Assembly: GCF_963678635.1 (NCBI RefSeq)
Contig: NC_087069.1
Location: 39,827,076-39,891,075, forward strand
From: Symsagittifera roscoffensis
Taxonomy: Eukaryota; Xenacoelomorpha; Acoela; Convolutidae
Reading direction: 5' to 3'
Length of the DNA: 64,000 bases
Shown one piece after another: positions 44,603 to 55,424 of this stretch. Every line of letters begins with the position of its first letter. Position 1 is the first letter of the stretch. The translations under genes were made by a program, and so were the position numbers. The notes below the pieces were generated by a model, which saw only the letters and a list, made by a program, of their open reading frames with translations, was not told where the DNA came from and did no database searches.

Positions 44603-45070
44603 ATGTCATTTAAAAACCTAGGAAATAAACAAACAATCGTTTTACACAATTGTGAAATAGATAACAAAAAATACGACCTTGTAATCACACCTCATACACA
44701 AACAGTTGGATACATTCGAACAAAACGACAAACACTAAAAAGAAAAATAATAACGAAACAAAGACAAATAACACGAAAAAGATTTTCAAAAAATCGAAAC
44801 GCATTTTCAGAATCAGAAACCAACAGTTTAGACGAACTTTACAAACTAAAAGAATCAATAGATAAAAATTGCCCAATTCACGATCAATTATATTTCTCTG
44901 ACTCAGAAACAACTTCAAATTCATCACAAAGAGGAAAAAGAAGAATAAAAAAGCAGTACAAACACAAACCAGTACATTTATACAATTGGAATCAACCAAT
45001 TCGACACATTAATAATTACATATTAACAGTAATCGAACGAAAAAATGAGTTCAACGCACACCCCAGGTGA
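44603..45070 (+). CDS. Small basic accessory ORF overlapping gag start
   Basis: This 155-codon frame begins with ATG. A hydrophobic/polar N terminus (MSFKNLGNKQTIVLHNCEID) is followed by two strongly basic clusters (KRQTLKRKIITKQRQ and RGKRRIKKQYKHK) around a Ser/Glu-rich acidic stretch. It overlaps the gag-pol ATG at 45045 by 26 bases in another frame, so gag could be reached by leaky scanning or reinitiation. The basic patches suggest nucleic-acid binding or nuclear targeting, by inference only. No family recognised. An AT-rich composition means chance openness must be considered, but the frame fills the space exactly up to gag. Confidence 0.5.
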   Translation: MSFKNLGNKQTIVLHNCEIDNKKYDLVITPHTQTVGYIRTKRQTLKRKIITKQRQITRKRFSKNRNAFSESETNSLDELYKLKESIDKNCPIHDQLYFSDSETTSNSSQRGKRRIKKQYKHKPVHLYNWNQPIRHINNYILTVIERKNEFNAHPR

Positions 45071-48000
45071 AGAAACTCCAGATGATGATGAAATCTTTCC
45101 TTTTATAGTAGACGCAGATACTGATAGAGGACAACACATATTTTGTCAAAATTTACTCGTAAATTTATTTGAACCCGGAATCAGTCCATGTAAAACAGAG
45201 TTCCCCGATGTAAAAATCAAAAGACAAATCATAGATCACTATCTAAAAGATATATGCAACATAACACAACAGTATGGAATCTACTCCATAGAATTCACCT
45301 CACCAAACCATAATAATAGAAAATATACAATTCAAACAGACGATCTTGATTTAGAATTTTCAAAAGTTTTTTCAGAATATATAAAAAGCATCCAATACCA
45401 TAACTCACAAAGAGCAAACTCCATATTCACCAATGAAATTTTCGCAATAATATATAGTTATATTTCGATATTAGAAAACGAAATCCCAATAACAAATGTC
45501 TCACCAAAAGAAACATCTAAACATTTGAAAGTACGACATGAAATCACACTACTCTCTAGTTATTTAAACATCATTAAAGAAAATTTCACGAAAGACGACG
45601 TTTCACAACATACAAAACACGATCTACAAAAAATTTTGGCATGGTTCATAATAGATTATTTCACACACAATATTGATTTAATTGCACAAGCAAGAAAAAA
45701 TTTTAGACCCCAAAATTCGAACGATGATACCGCTATCACAGAACAATCAGATTATGTTTGGGACCCCGAATGGTCTCATCCCGCATTTATAAGCTTTCCA
45801 CAATCAATCTCAAGTCAAGCAATAGGTACAATATCTTACATAAGAGATTATGTAAGAGTAATACCATTAACAATTGATGCAACACCATTAAACTATAATA
45901 CATTTTTACCCGATACACAAAATAATAGTTTAAACTCTACAGTTATACACAATGAAAACCTCAATGGAACTAGGAATCTTACTCAACAAGATATCCAGAC
46001 ACCATCACACTTCATAAATGAAGAAATTGTACACACAACAACTACACAACAAAGTATTTCACCAATACGCCCAAATTTAACAACACCAAGAAATACAAAT
46101 CCTTCACAAACACAGGTAACCTTACAATCAACCGTTAAACCTTCGGTTGCCCCTAAATATTCACATATGGATTACCAAACATACAGACCCATGACAATAC
46201 CACCAAAAACACGCAAAACATTCACTAGAAACAACTTTGCAGACCATAATTATAATTATACACATCCATCAAAAACATATAATCAACCACAAAGAAATTT
46301 TAACCAATATACAAGATCTCGAAATTGGGATAACCCAATGGCCCAACCTAATTCAACAAATTTCCAAACAAATCCTCCACGGGATCACAGTGAAAATTAC
46401 CCATTTTTTCAACAAAATAAAAATAAAAAACAGACATCTTATCAAATGGATTATTTATCCTCAGATGATGATTTCTTACAACCAGATATATTTGCACAAA
46501 ATACTCAAGAATATCGTAGACAAGGAATACAGAGAACACGTACAAATCATAGAAATTTTTCTCCACAACCAATAGATGCACAAAATCAACAACCAATTCA
46601 ACAACAAAATCCAATTAATACACAATCTTTTCAACCAATTCAACAACAAAATCCAATGTCTGCACACTCGTATCAACCATCACAAATGCAAAATGAAATA
46701 CCACTCCCATATTATCTCCAACAACATGAGATAACAAGAAACCAACTTTCAAATTTTTCTCAAATGCCAAATGCAGCAGAATCATTACAAATGACAATGA
46801 ATCCATACCTTATGGGTGGATCATCAATAACATCAAACAAACCTTTAATGGTTTTCACAGGAACAGACCCTGAATACTCTGTAGAAGATTATTTAAATGC
46901 AGTAACAGCAAACCTGATTTTAAATATTGGACCTGAACCAATTAATACGCCACTACATCAAAATTGGATACATCGACGCACAGCGTTAATACAAACAACC
47001 TTAGATGGCGCAGCCCAAAAATGGTTTTCAGTACTACCTCTAGAAATAAAATCAAACTGGAAAAGATTTACACAAGAATTTTCAAAAATGTTTGACTCCG
47101 AAAGAAACAAACAACAACAAAGAGTTTTATGTAATGAAATTCGCAGATTACCAAACGAAACCATCAAGCAAATAGCAGTACGAATCGAAACACTAGTTCG
47201 AAAAGCATATTCATTAAATACACATGACTATAAAAACACAAAGATGACAGAAATCTTAATGATGACCTTAACACCACAATTAAGGAAAATAGCAATAAAA
47301 AAGAGAGCATCACATCCTTCTTCAATTCGAGAACCCGATTTAGATTTTCGAAAACTAGTAGACAAATTAGAACAAGCAGAAATCACGATGAAACTAGAAG
47401 AAACGGAAAATCTGAAATTACAATACGTTAACAGAATTGAAACGACTCCCACTAATATTAATAATATACAGGAATCAGAGACAGACCTCGTTGAAAAAAT
47501 CACTGAAATACTCAATATCTACGAAAAGAACCCAAACTTTAAAGGCAAACCATCTTTCAAAAAATGGTGTAATTATTGCCGACGATACGGACATAGTATT
47601 TCCGAATGTAGACAAAAACAGCAAGATAATCAAAATAAACCTCAAAAATATAAAGAACCAAATAAATCATTCTATCAATACATGAAAAAAGATCAAAATC
47701 TACCGAACAAAACAGTCCACAGCAACAACAGTTCAGGAAAACCACTCCCGAACAATACAAATTATACAAGAAATCAATCACCATATAACTCAAGTTATAG
47801 AGGAAGATCACCAGAACGAAGAAACACGTATAATTCATCACAAAATCACTACAATAGACCAAATAGTCGAAATAACTACTCCAGATCAAATTCAAACACA
47901 CAACGATTTGTTTCTAGATCTAATTCCCAATCAAGAAATAACTACTATCCAAACAACCAATCACGAAATTCATCATACAATAGGAATAGAAACTACTCCT

Positions 48001-51000
48001 ATAATCGAAATAGAAGTTATTCAAACAACCGAAACCAGAATTACCCGAACAATCGATCAAGGAATAACTCATATAATAGATCGAACTATAACAGACCAAA
48101 CAATAATTACCAAAACAGATCGCGAAATAATTCACAAAATCGACACCCAAGTTATAATAATCGTTATAGAAATTATTCCCAATCACCACACCGGAATAAT
48201 AATAACTATAATAATTCTAATAATCGCCACAGAAGTAGTACACCTAAACATCAAAGACAAATCAATCAAGTACAATCTAACCCAGAAACAACATCAGACC
48301 CTCCAGGTATTGATGACACAGTAACTGATACGTTACAACTCAATCAAATAAACTGTACATCATCAGATTCAGAAAGTGATACTGAAAACACTCTTTCTAT
48401 CAATATGATAAAAGTCGAAAATGACTATGAATCTGTCATATATGAACAACCCTTTTCATCACACATATATGAAAATCAATCAGAATTTCTTCAAAATTAT
48501 TACACTACACCCATAAATTCCACACCAACGACGCAAGAAACAAACGAGATTAACACTACAGATCAAACCAATAAAAATACCAAAACAAAATGCTTGAATA
48601 CAAACCACATTTATCAAAATATACAAAAAGAACAACCCAAAGAAAAAATTTGGACAATACCATTTCTCTTAGAAAGCCCAAGAAATAAAGAATTTCAACC
48701 ACCAGACCTTGAAATCGATTTTTTAATTGATTCAGGAGCAGAATCAAACATAATAAACATCCCCACATGGAATGAAATAAAAACTTTACACCCAAAGTTA
48801 ATACCTCTTGAAACCTCCAGTAAGTTAGCAACAGCACAAGGATCAACATTGATAAACTACGGAAAAATCCAATTATTTCTCCTCCCCACCAGAACAATGG
48901 AACAAAGCAAAATTTTAAATAAGCCATTTAAACAAATATTCCATATCACTGACATTAAATATAATATCATTGGAATACCATTTATTTCGAAGTATATACC
49001 AACAATTAACATACTAAATAGTAAAATATTAATCAAAGATAAATATACAAAAACAAAAGAAACATCCTTAACATTTTTTCAAAGATTAAATAAACAACCA
49101 CCATTCTTTTCAAAATTCTACCCGATATTTAACAAACAAAGAAAACACCTAAAACCACTATCAGGAAATATCTATAATTTTTCAATCAAACAAGTTCACC
49201 AATATGATAAAGAACAAAACAAACAAAAATTTTATATGTCAGAATTTGAATTCAAACCTATTCACAAATTTTTCAAAATCACAATCTCATCCATAAAATA
49301 TTTGAAAAATTCGAATTCCGATATCATTTCCTTACATGTCTATAACAACACACCTTACCAAGTAACATTACCTTTAGGACTTTTAGGATATTGTGAAACC
49401 AACGCTACAATATCACCAATACACGAAAAAGCCTATCGTGTAAATAATATACTCCAATTACTAGATATTTGCCAATCTACAATTCTTAATGAAGAATTAT
49501 CTATAAATAATATAATAAGTAACGAAAACAGAAATACGGATTATTTCACAAAAACTCCATATTTCAAACCTACATTCAACATAAGTAACTACACAGAGGA
49601 CCAACAGAAATTTTTAACAATGTTTAATTTCCAACATTCACAAATAACACAAGACGAATTCGAAAAGTTAGCCAAACAGCTAATTAAATATTCATCAGTC
49701 TATGCAACATCAAAATTCGATGTTGGAAAAATCAGTTCATCACTACATCTCCCGTTAAAACCAGACGCAGTTTTCAAAAAACAGAGAGCAAGTAAAGTAC
49801 CAATTCACTTACATGATAAAGTGAACAGATTACTCGATATTTTAGAACAATACAACATTATATCACCAGTAAACAAAGAAGAACAACCAAAAGGCAACAC
49901 ATTCATCAACCCTGTTATCATTCTAGCTAAAGGAGAATCATTAAAAATCGTTCTCGACGCTAGATACCTCAATTCACTCATAGATGAATCAAAATGTAAT
50001 TGGCCCATTGAACCAATACAAGTTATTTTAACAAAAATAAACGGCAAATACTTTACAACCGCCGATATGAATAGTGCATACAATCAAATGCCACTAGATG
50101 AACAATCACGACGTTTAACACAATTTGTTATAGGAAACCAACAATATGAATTCAACCGCTTATTCTATGGAATATCCATAGGACCAGCAGCATTTTCAGC
50201 TTTTATGAGCAAAATTTTTAGACCACTAATACTCAAGAAAAACGCAATCACCTATTTAGACGATGTTTTTATGCAATCACAAACAAAAGACGAGATGTTC
50301 AATGTTTTAGAAAAATATCACCAAATACTTCAGAACGAAAATCTGAAGGCCGCCCCCGATAAATCACACTTCTTTTTGACAAGAGTTAAATTCTTAGGAC
50401 ATAATATAGAAAGAAAAACAATCACTCCATTGAAATCACGCATTGACGCTATTCAAAAACTTCAACCACCAACAAATAAAAAGAAAATCCAAGAATTTCT
50501 TGGAATGTTAAACTTTTTAAGTAAATATGTTTATAAAATGCAATTATATCTACGACCATTTTATAACATCCTTAGACAACAAAATAATTTTGAATGGAAC
50601 ACAGAACATCAAACACGATTTGAAGAAATAAAGAAACTTTTAACTGAACAAATTTCAAACACAATTCCAGACTCAAATCAACCATTTTATGCAATGTGCG
50701 ATGCTTCGAACTTTGGCATCGGTGCAGCACTATTACAATCACATAATGGTACAAATAAAATGAACCTCATATCAGCAAATTCTCGACTATTCACTCAAGC
50801 AGAGCTACGACTCTCAACTCTAATGAGAGAATGCACAGCCATAATATATACACTGACAGAATATGAATTTCTGATACTTGGATCAAAACATCCAACAGTT
50901 CTATTCACAGACCATAAACCAATCATTTTTCTTTTTACACAAAAGTCTAATCCAAACCACCGAGTTTACAGATTTCAACTAATTCTAATGAAATTTCCAA

Positions 51001-53267
51001 ACTTACATATAGTTTGGACTGCAGGAAAAAATCTTGCATTACCAGACACCTTAAGTCGAAATACACCACCTGAATTACTTACACGAAAAACAACAGTTGA
51101 AATACCCAAAAACATAAAATTCTACCTTGCAGAAAACGAAACATCACCCCGATTGGAATGCAAATATGCAGTAAAAACTGATATTGAACAATCACAAATA
51201 AATAATTTACAACATTTCCCACTTTATTTAGATTGTCAAAATAATCATTATGAAGTTGATCTACTTGGAACATCAACTTTCAAACCAATCCCATATTCTC
51301 AATGGATCAAAAATAACACCCAACAAAAACGAACAAAACAACACCCGCCTAAAAAAGACCATTTTCCACTAATTGAAAAAGAAGATTTAACTGATAAAAT
51401 AAATTTATCAGGACCACAAACAAATGATTCAAAATACACAATAAATCAAGTTTTTGACCTTCACGACCCACTTGACACAATACCCTTATCTAAATTAGAA
51501 ATCGAAAACATTTTTCTCCCCCCAACAGAAACAATTACAATTTCAACACTGAAACAATATCAAAACCTTGACCCAGTAATTCGACAACTGAAATCATGGC
51601 ACAAATATAAAACTAAACCTATCAAAGCAGATTCAACCATTCTAGGAAACAAAACACTCCTCCGATACTTTCGCAAATTTAACAACACAACAATTAACGA
51701 AAATACAGACCTTTTAGAGTATAACCTGAATGAATCTACAGTTCCATGTCTCCCTTTAAGTATGATTCTTATAGCTTTTAATATTTCACATACACAAAAT
51801 ATTAAAGGACACTCTGGATCAGAAAAAACATATTCAAATTTTATACAAAACTTTTATTTCCCAAATGCACCAATTTGGATAAAAGTACTATGCAATGATT
51901 GTATAGTATGTCAACTAAATAAACCTTACCCGAATCAAAAACAAATAGCACAAAAACAAGATTTTAAAGGACAAAGCTTGTACTTTAACCATCGTATCTC
52001 ATTTGATACTAAGGGACCAATTTCACCCTCATCAGAAGGAAACTCCTACATTATGGTAATTGTTGACGCATTTACACATTATGTAGCACTTAATCCAGTA
52101 CCACATTGTAACGCTTATTACGCTTACACAACACTCTATGAACACTGGATAGCAAAATTCGGACTACCAGAAATTTTAGTTACAGACAACGGTACAGAAT
52201 TCATAAATAATGAAATTATCACACTATGTCTTTTATATAACATTAAACACAAACCACGTACAACTCATGCACCTTGGACAAACGGCTTAGTCGAAGGTAT
52301 GAACCGTTCATTACAAGAATATCTTAGATGTATCATCAACGGAAATGATACAAAATATACCGAATGGTCAGCAGATGTAAAATTATTTCCCTTAGCGTAT
52401 AATTCACAAATTACGACAACTTTAGGAATGTCACCATACGAAATGGTTTTTAACCAAAAGCCACGCAAACCAATAATGTTTACAGCAAATTCTCATAAAA
52501 ACGCACAAGGTTATTGTCAACCAAATAAAGACTCAATTTGTTATAACCTACCTTTACATACACATGATGAAGATCATTTTCATCACCCACAAATTCTTAA
52601 ACTAGCCTCCGGTACACACACCGAATGGATTCTAAATAGAGATAAAAAACACAATGAAATTTATCAAAAAATAACAAAAAAGTTATTACAAAGACAAAAC
52701 ATCAATGAACAAATCAATTCACGTTTTACACCAGCCTCCGATTTAAAAATTGGAACATTTGTTTTAATACCTAATTTTAATACTCAAAAAGGAATTTCTA
52801 AAAAATTACAACCCCTTCGAAAAGGACCATACCAAATAATTGCAAAACCCACTGATGTCACATATAAAATTACCGACTCAAACACAAAAGAAATCGTTCA
52901 ACATCGAAACAACCTATTACCTTATTACCCAAAAGAATACGCACTCCGCGAATTAACTCAATTATATTCTTTCACAGGATTAAAAATCATTCAAAATGAA
53001 CCACATCTGAAAAACACAGAACAAAATGATAACCCCACCGAAAATCAAAACACAAAACCAACCGCCACCAAAAACAATACACAAAACCATAAAGAATCTC
53101 CAAAACAAAGAAAAAATAGAAAAATGACAGAACAAATAATACCCCAAGAAGAAATAGACAAATCTGAACATAGAAAAACAACAAGACTCCGAAATCAACC
53201 ACGTAAAAACTACAAATTGTTCATCCCCCAATCTAAAATATTAAAGAAAGTAGAATTTAAAAAGTAA
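45045..53267 (+). CDS. Gag-Pol polyprotein, single 2740-codon frame
   Basis: One uninterrupted frame encodes Gag, protease, RT, RNase H and integrase. A Gln/Asn/Pro-rich N-terminal region is followed by a Ty3-type capsid domain (~597-760, with GAAQKWFSVLP and KRFTQEFSKMF). A CCHC knuckle is at C842, C845, H850, C855, then a long Ser/Asn/Arg/Tyr-rich tract (~900-1070). The protease motif LIDSGAES has D1229; RT has YLDD at 1737-1740; RNase H has CDASNFGIGAAL from ~1885. Integrase has an HHCC finger (~2249-2286) and the triad D2321, D2381, E2417 (35 residues between the last two), then a KGPYQII (GPY/F-like) C-terminal motif. No frameshift or stop separates gag from pol, unlike many retroelements. 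The ATG has A at -3. All catalytic residues are intact. Confidence 0.96.
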   Translation: MSSTHTPGEETPDDDEIFPFIVDADTDRGQHIFCQNLLVNLFEPGISPCKTEFPDVKIKRQIIDHYLKDICNITQQYGIYSIEFTSPNHNNRKYTIQTDDLDLEFSKVFSEYIKSIQYHNSQRANSIFTNEIFAIIYSYISILENEIPITNVSPKETSKHLKVRHEITLLSSYLNIIKENFTKDDVSQHTKHDLQKILAWFIIDYFTHNIDLIAQARKNFRPQNSNDDTAITEQSDYVWDPEWSHPAFISFPQSISSQAIGTISYIRDYVRVIPLTIDATPLNYNTFLPDTQNNSLNSTVIHNENLNGTRNLTQQDIQTPSHFINEEIVHTTTTQQSISPIRPNLTTPRNTNPSQTQVTLQSTVKPSVAPKYSHMDYQTYRPMTIPPKTRKTFTRNNFADHNYNYTHPSKTYNQPQRNFNQYTRSRNWDNPMAQPNSTNFQTNPPRDHSENYPFFQQNKNKKQTSYQMDYLSSDDDFLQPDIFAQNTQEYRRQGIQRTRTNHRNFSPQPIDAQNQQPIQQQNPINTQSFQPIQQQNPMSAHSYQPSQMQNEIPLPYYLQQHEITRNQLSNFSQMPNAAESLQMTMNPYLMGGSSITSNKPLMVFTGTDPEYSVEDYLNAVTANLILNIGPEPINTPLHQNWIHRRTALIQTTLDGAAQKWFSVLPLEIKSNWKRFTQEFSKMFDSERNKQQQRVLCNEIRRLPNETIKQIAVRIETLVRKAYSLNTHDYKNTKMTEILMMTLTPQLRKIAIKKRASHPSSIREPDLDFRKLVDKLEQAEITMKLEETENLKLQYVNRIETTPTNINNIQESETDLVEKITEILNIYEKNPNFKGKPSFKKWCNYCRRYGHSISECRQKQQDNQNKPQKYKEPNKSFYQYMKKDQNLPNKTVHSNNSSGKPLPNNTNYTRNQSPYNSSYRGRSPERRNTYNSSQNHYNRPNSRNNYSRSNSNTQRFVSRSNSQSRNNYYPNNQSRNSSYNRNRNYSYNRNRSYSNNRNQNYPNNRSRNNSYNRSNYNRPNNNYQNRSRNNSQNRHPSYNNRYRNYSQSPHRNNNNYNNSNNRHRSSTPKHQRQINQVQSNPETTSDPPGIDDTVTDTLQLNQINCTSSDSESDTENTLSINMIKVENDYESVIYEQPFSSHIYENQSEFLQNYYTTPINSTPTTQETNEINTTDQTNKNTKTKCLNTNHIYQNIQKEQPKEKIWTIPFLLESPRNKEFQPPDLEIDFLIDSGAESNIINIPTWNEIKTLHPKLIPLETSSKLATAQGSTLINYGKIQLFLLPTRTMEQSKILNKPFKQIFHITDIKYNIIGIPFISKYIPTINILNSKILIKDKYTKTKETSLTFFQRLNKQPPFFSKFYPIFNKQRKHLKPLSGNIYNFSIKQVHQYDKEQNKQKFYMSEFEFKPIHKFFKITISSIKYLKNSNSDIISLHVYNNTPYQVTLPLGLLGYCETNATISPIHEKAYRVNNILQLLDICQSTILNEELSINNIISNENRNTDYFTKTPYFKPTFNISNYTEDQQKFLTMFNFQHSQITQDEFEKLAKQLIKYSSVYATSKFDVGKISSSLHLPLKPDAVFKKQRASKVPIHLHDKVNRLLDILEQYNIISPVNKEEQPKGNTFINPVIILAKGESLKIVLDARYLNSLIDESKCNWPIEPIQVILTKINGKYFTTADMNSAYNQMPLDEQSRRLTQFVIGNQQYEFNRLFYGISIGPAAFSAFMSKIFRPLILKKNAITYLDDVFMQSQTKDEMFNVLEKYHQILQNENLKAAPDKSHFFLTRVKFLGHNIERKTITPLKSRIDAIQKLQPPTNKKKIQEFLGMLNFLSKYVYKMQLYLRPFYNILRQQNNFEWNTEHQTRFEEIKKLLTEQISNTIPDSNQPFYAMCDASNFGIGAALLQSHNGTNKMNLISANSRLFTQAELRLSTLMRECTAIIYTLTEYEFLILGSKHPTVLFTDHKPIIFLFTQKSNPNHRVYRFQLILMKFPNLHIVWTAGKNLALPDTLSRNTPPELLTRKTTVEIPKNIKFYLAENETSPRLECKYAVKTDIEQSQINNLQHFPLYLDCQNNHYEVDLLGTSTFKPIPYSQWIKNNTQQKRTKQHPPKKDHFPLIEKEDLTDKINLSGPQTNDSKYTINQVFDLHDPLDTIPLSKLEIENIFLPPTETITISTLKQYQNLDPVIRQLKSWHKYKTKPIKADSTILGNKTLLRYFRKFNNTTINENTDLLEYNLNESTVPCLPLSMILIAFNISHTQNIKGHSGSEKTYSNFIQNFYFPNAPIWIKVLCNDCIVCQLNKPYPNQKQIAQKQDFKGQSLYFNHRISFDTKGPISPSSEGNSYIMVIVDAFTHYVALNPVPHCNAYYAYTTLYEHWIAKFGLPEILVTDNGTEFINNEIITLCLLYNIKHKPRTTHAPWTNGLVEGMNRSLQEYLRCIINGNDTKYTEWSADVKLFPLAYNSQITTTLGMSPYEMVFNQKPRKPIMFTANSHKNAQGYCQPNKDSICYNLPLHTHDEDHFHHPQILKLASGTHTEWILNRDKKHNEIYQKITKKLLQRQNINEQINSRFTPASDLKIGTFVLIPNFNTQKGISKKLQPLRKGPYQIIAKPTDVTYKITDSNTKEIVQHRNNLLPYYPKEYALRELTQLYSFTGLKIIQNEPHLKNTEQNDNPTENQNTKPTATKNNTQNHKESPKQRKNRKMTEQIIPQEEIDKSEHRKTTRLRNQPRKNYKLFIPQSKILKKVEFKK

Positions 53268-54290
53268 TTTTAAGATTTCATACTTCACAATCTTGAAACC
53301 TCCGTAACATTTTTCATTTCAATTTTTCAAAATAACATGCTCACAAGTACGCAATAATTCTAGTTCAAAATAGACCAATAGGATTCATCCAATCCGCCAC
53401 TTTCTCTAACTCAAACTAAGATCAATTAGACGAATAATCTAGAACTCCAGGCACATCTCTAACTATAACTTTACAACCTCCAGGTCAAAAATAAGCAAAT
53501 CACTCCAACTTGACAGCTAAAATAAATATCACCATAATACCGTACCCCTCCCTTATCTAATAACCCAAAGATCAACAATATTTCCCCAACTCAGACCACG
53601 AATACCCCCAAAACAAATTTGATAACTTAGCCTAAAGTAACAAAATGAAGATTTTAATTAGCCTAAAGTATAAAAATCTCACCATACCCCGGATCATTTG
53701 ACAAACAAAAATAAAGAAAAAGACGACCTCCCAGTCACCATGAAAATTGCCCCCAACAATTTTTTACAAAACTCAACCCACTTGTCAAAAAGATAATAAA
53801 TAATTCGACCACACTAGAAAATCGCCTCAAACAGCAAAAAATATTCGACCAAGAGATCATTTCTTAAATGCTCTTCTCTCAAACAGTTGCTCAAATACTT
53901 ATAAATTTTAAACATTTTTTTTCAATACTTGAAGCCTTTATAATATTTCTTTTTGATATACTTGAATCTTTTCTAATAATCCTAATCATTTTTTGTAACA
54001 TTTTTTTAATTTTCTACACTATTCTCGAACTATTCCTCCAACTTTCCAAAACCCTTGATTATATCCACAGGTACGATTTATACAACTTGTCTAAATGATA
54101 CGAACAATTTTCAGTAGAACCGATATTTTTTATTGTTTGTAATTTTCATAACATTTTTATCATCCCTCATTTTGACCATCTGTAAATGTATAAAGAAAGC
54201 AATCCTCACATTTGCCCTAGCAACAGTCCTTCTAATTCTTTTTTTGGAAGAATATTATAATAAACACAAAATTTCTCACTAAAGTAATAA
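53268..54290 (+). other. Spacer between pol and the 3' genes
   Basis: A ~1-kb non-coding interval. The only notable frame (53868-54098, 76 codons) encodes a very hydrophobic peptide in a T-rich stretch and is probably chance. The last ATG before the ATG-poor zone is at 54186 and opens 24 codons only. Candidate 3' splice sites follow at 54323 (cccaacag), 54335 (gcatcag) and 54357 (catcccaag), consistent with a spliced subgenomic RNA for the 3' genes. Confidence 0.5.
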
Positions 54291-55424
54291 TTCAAAAAAC
54301 CATCAAAAATTGCTACCCAACAGTCACAGCATCAGTCTTCACCGACATCATCCCAAGATAACCAAACACCACCTTCAACTACTCAAAATCCTCAAACGTC
54401 TACACGAATTTCTTTTCAAGACAATCCATACACTTTTGAAGAACGACATACTCGTTTATCAGAACCACTAGAACCAGTCCAACGACAAGCACCTTTAAGT
54501 GAACCAACATATAACCTATACCCAACACTACCACAAGAACTAAGTAGAATAAGAAATTCTAGTCAAAACCAAAATACAGTCGAAATAAATAGACAAATTA
54601 TACATCCTCGACGAAACAGAAATCTTCAAACTCCCCGAGTTCATTTTGATATACCTCAATCCCCATCACAAAACACTCCAGAAAACCCCATTGGTATATT
54701 ACCAGAAACCCCTACGCTTCTTTCACAACGTAGCACCTCAAGCCTACCATCAGATTACTTAGGTTCAACACCAACATCTGAGCAAATACGTGAAAATCCC
54801 TTTAACCCCCCAAACCAGGCATCGCGACTACCATATTGGACTACACATTCATTTACACAAGGTGAACCAAATTTAGTCAATGACCCCATAGATATTTCTA
54901 CGGATACAACAACATCCTCATCACTACCAGAAACATTATCACTACCATCAACACCATCAATAAGCCAGTTTTCACCACCACCCTTTAACTTAAACTTTCC
55001 AAATAATCTCGACGCCAGATATCGAGAACAATCATCAATAAATATTCCTTTAAGACTAGATTGGAATACATTCACAGCACCTCCACCACTATTTGGACAA
55101 CATCAAGAAAGTAACCGCCTTCATAACTGGGCACTTAATAGATTACAATATCGCCAAGATATTCACAACGATATCCGTGATCACAATATTCAAATACTCC
55201 AACAAAACAGTTTACAATTAAAGTTTGAAATCACAGTTAAGTTAAATAATATTACCCAACATCCCTACCCATTAAATCCACCTAACATAACAGCTCAATC
55301 ACTACCACCACCGTTTATAACTACTGAAGTAATATACAAATACGACAGATATACCAAAAACACAATTGGCTACATTACATTTTATAATCCATACTCAGGA
55401 TTATCATACACATGTATATTCTAA
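54291..55424 (+). CDS. Methionine-free Pro/Ser/Thr/Gln-rich ORF upstream of env (unknown)
   Basis: This frame of about 378 codons is open from 54291 (after TAA at 54288) to TAA at 55422-55424, with no ATG codon in it. An ATG-based gene finder would miss it. The first ~240 codons are low-complexity (Pro, Ser, Thr, Gln, Asn; e.g. TPPSTTQNPQTSTRISF). The last ~130 are more ordered (LDWNTFTAPPPLFGQH, then LQYRQDIHNDIRDHNIQILQ and a strand-rich end FITTEVIYKYDRYTK). It overlaps the env ATG by 13 bases. It probably starts in an upstream exon joined at 54323-54357, or at a non-AUG codon. No signal peptide or family recognised. Confidence 0.65.
   Translation, partial: FKKPSKIATQQSQHQSSPTSSQDNQTPPSTTQNPQTSTRISFQDNPYTFEERHTRLSEPLEPVQRQAPLSEPTYNLYPTLPQELSRIRNSSQNQNTVEINRQIIHPRRNRNLQTPRVHFDIPQSPSQNTPENPIGILPETPTLLSQRSTSSLPSDYLGSTPTSEQIRENPFNPPNQASRLPYWTTHSFTQGEPNLVNDPIDISTDTTTSSSLPETLSLPSTPSISQFSPPPFNLNFPNNLDARYREQSSINIPLRLDWNTFTAPPPLFGQHQESNRLHNWALNRLQYRQDIHNDIRDHNIQILQQNSLQLKFEITVKLNNITQHPYPLNPPNITAQSLPPPFITTEVIYKYDRYTKNTIGYITFYNPYSGLSYTCIF

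Noticed and set aside
46237..48324. Secondary frames overlapping gag (for example 46237-46575 and 47908-48324)
   Set aside because: Ile/Thr-rich shadows of the repetitive A-rich gag sequence in another frame.
53868..54098. 76-codon hydrophobic frame between pol and the 3' genes
   Set aside because: T-rich stretch gives Ile/Leu/Phe codons by composition; no signal-peptide or conserved arrangement.
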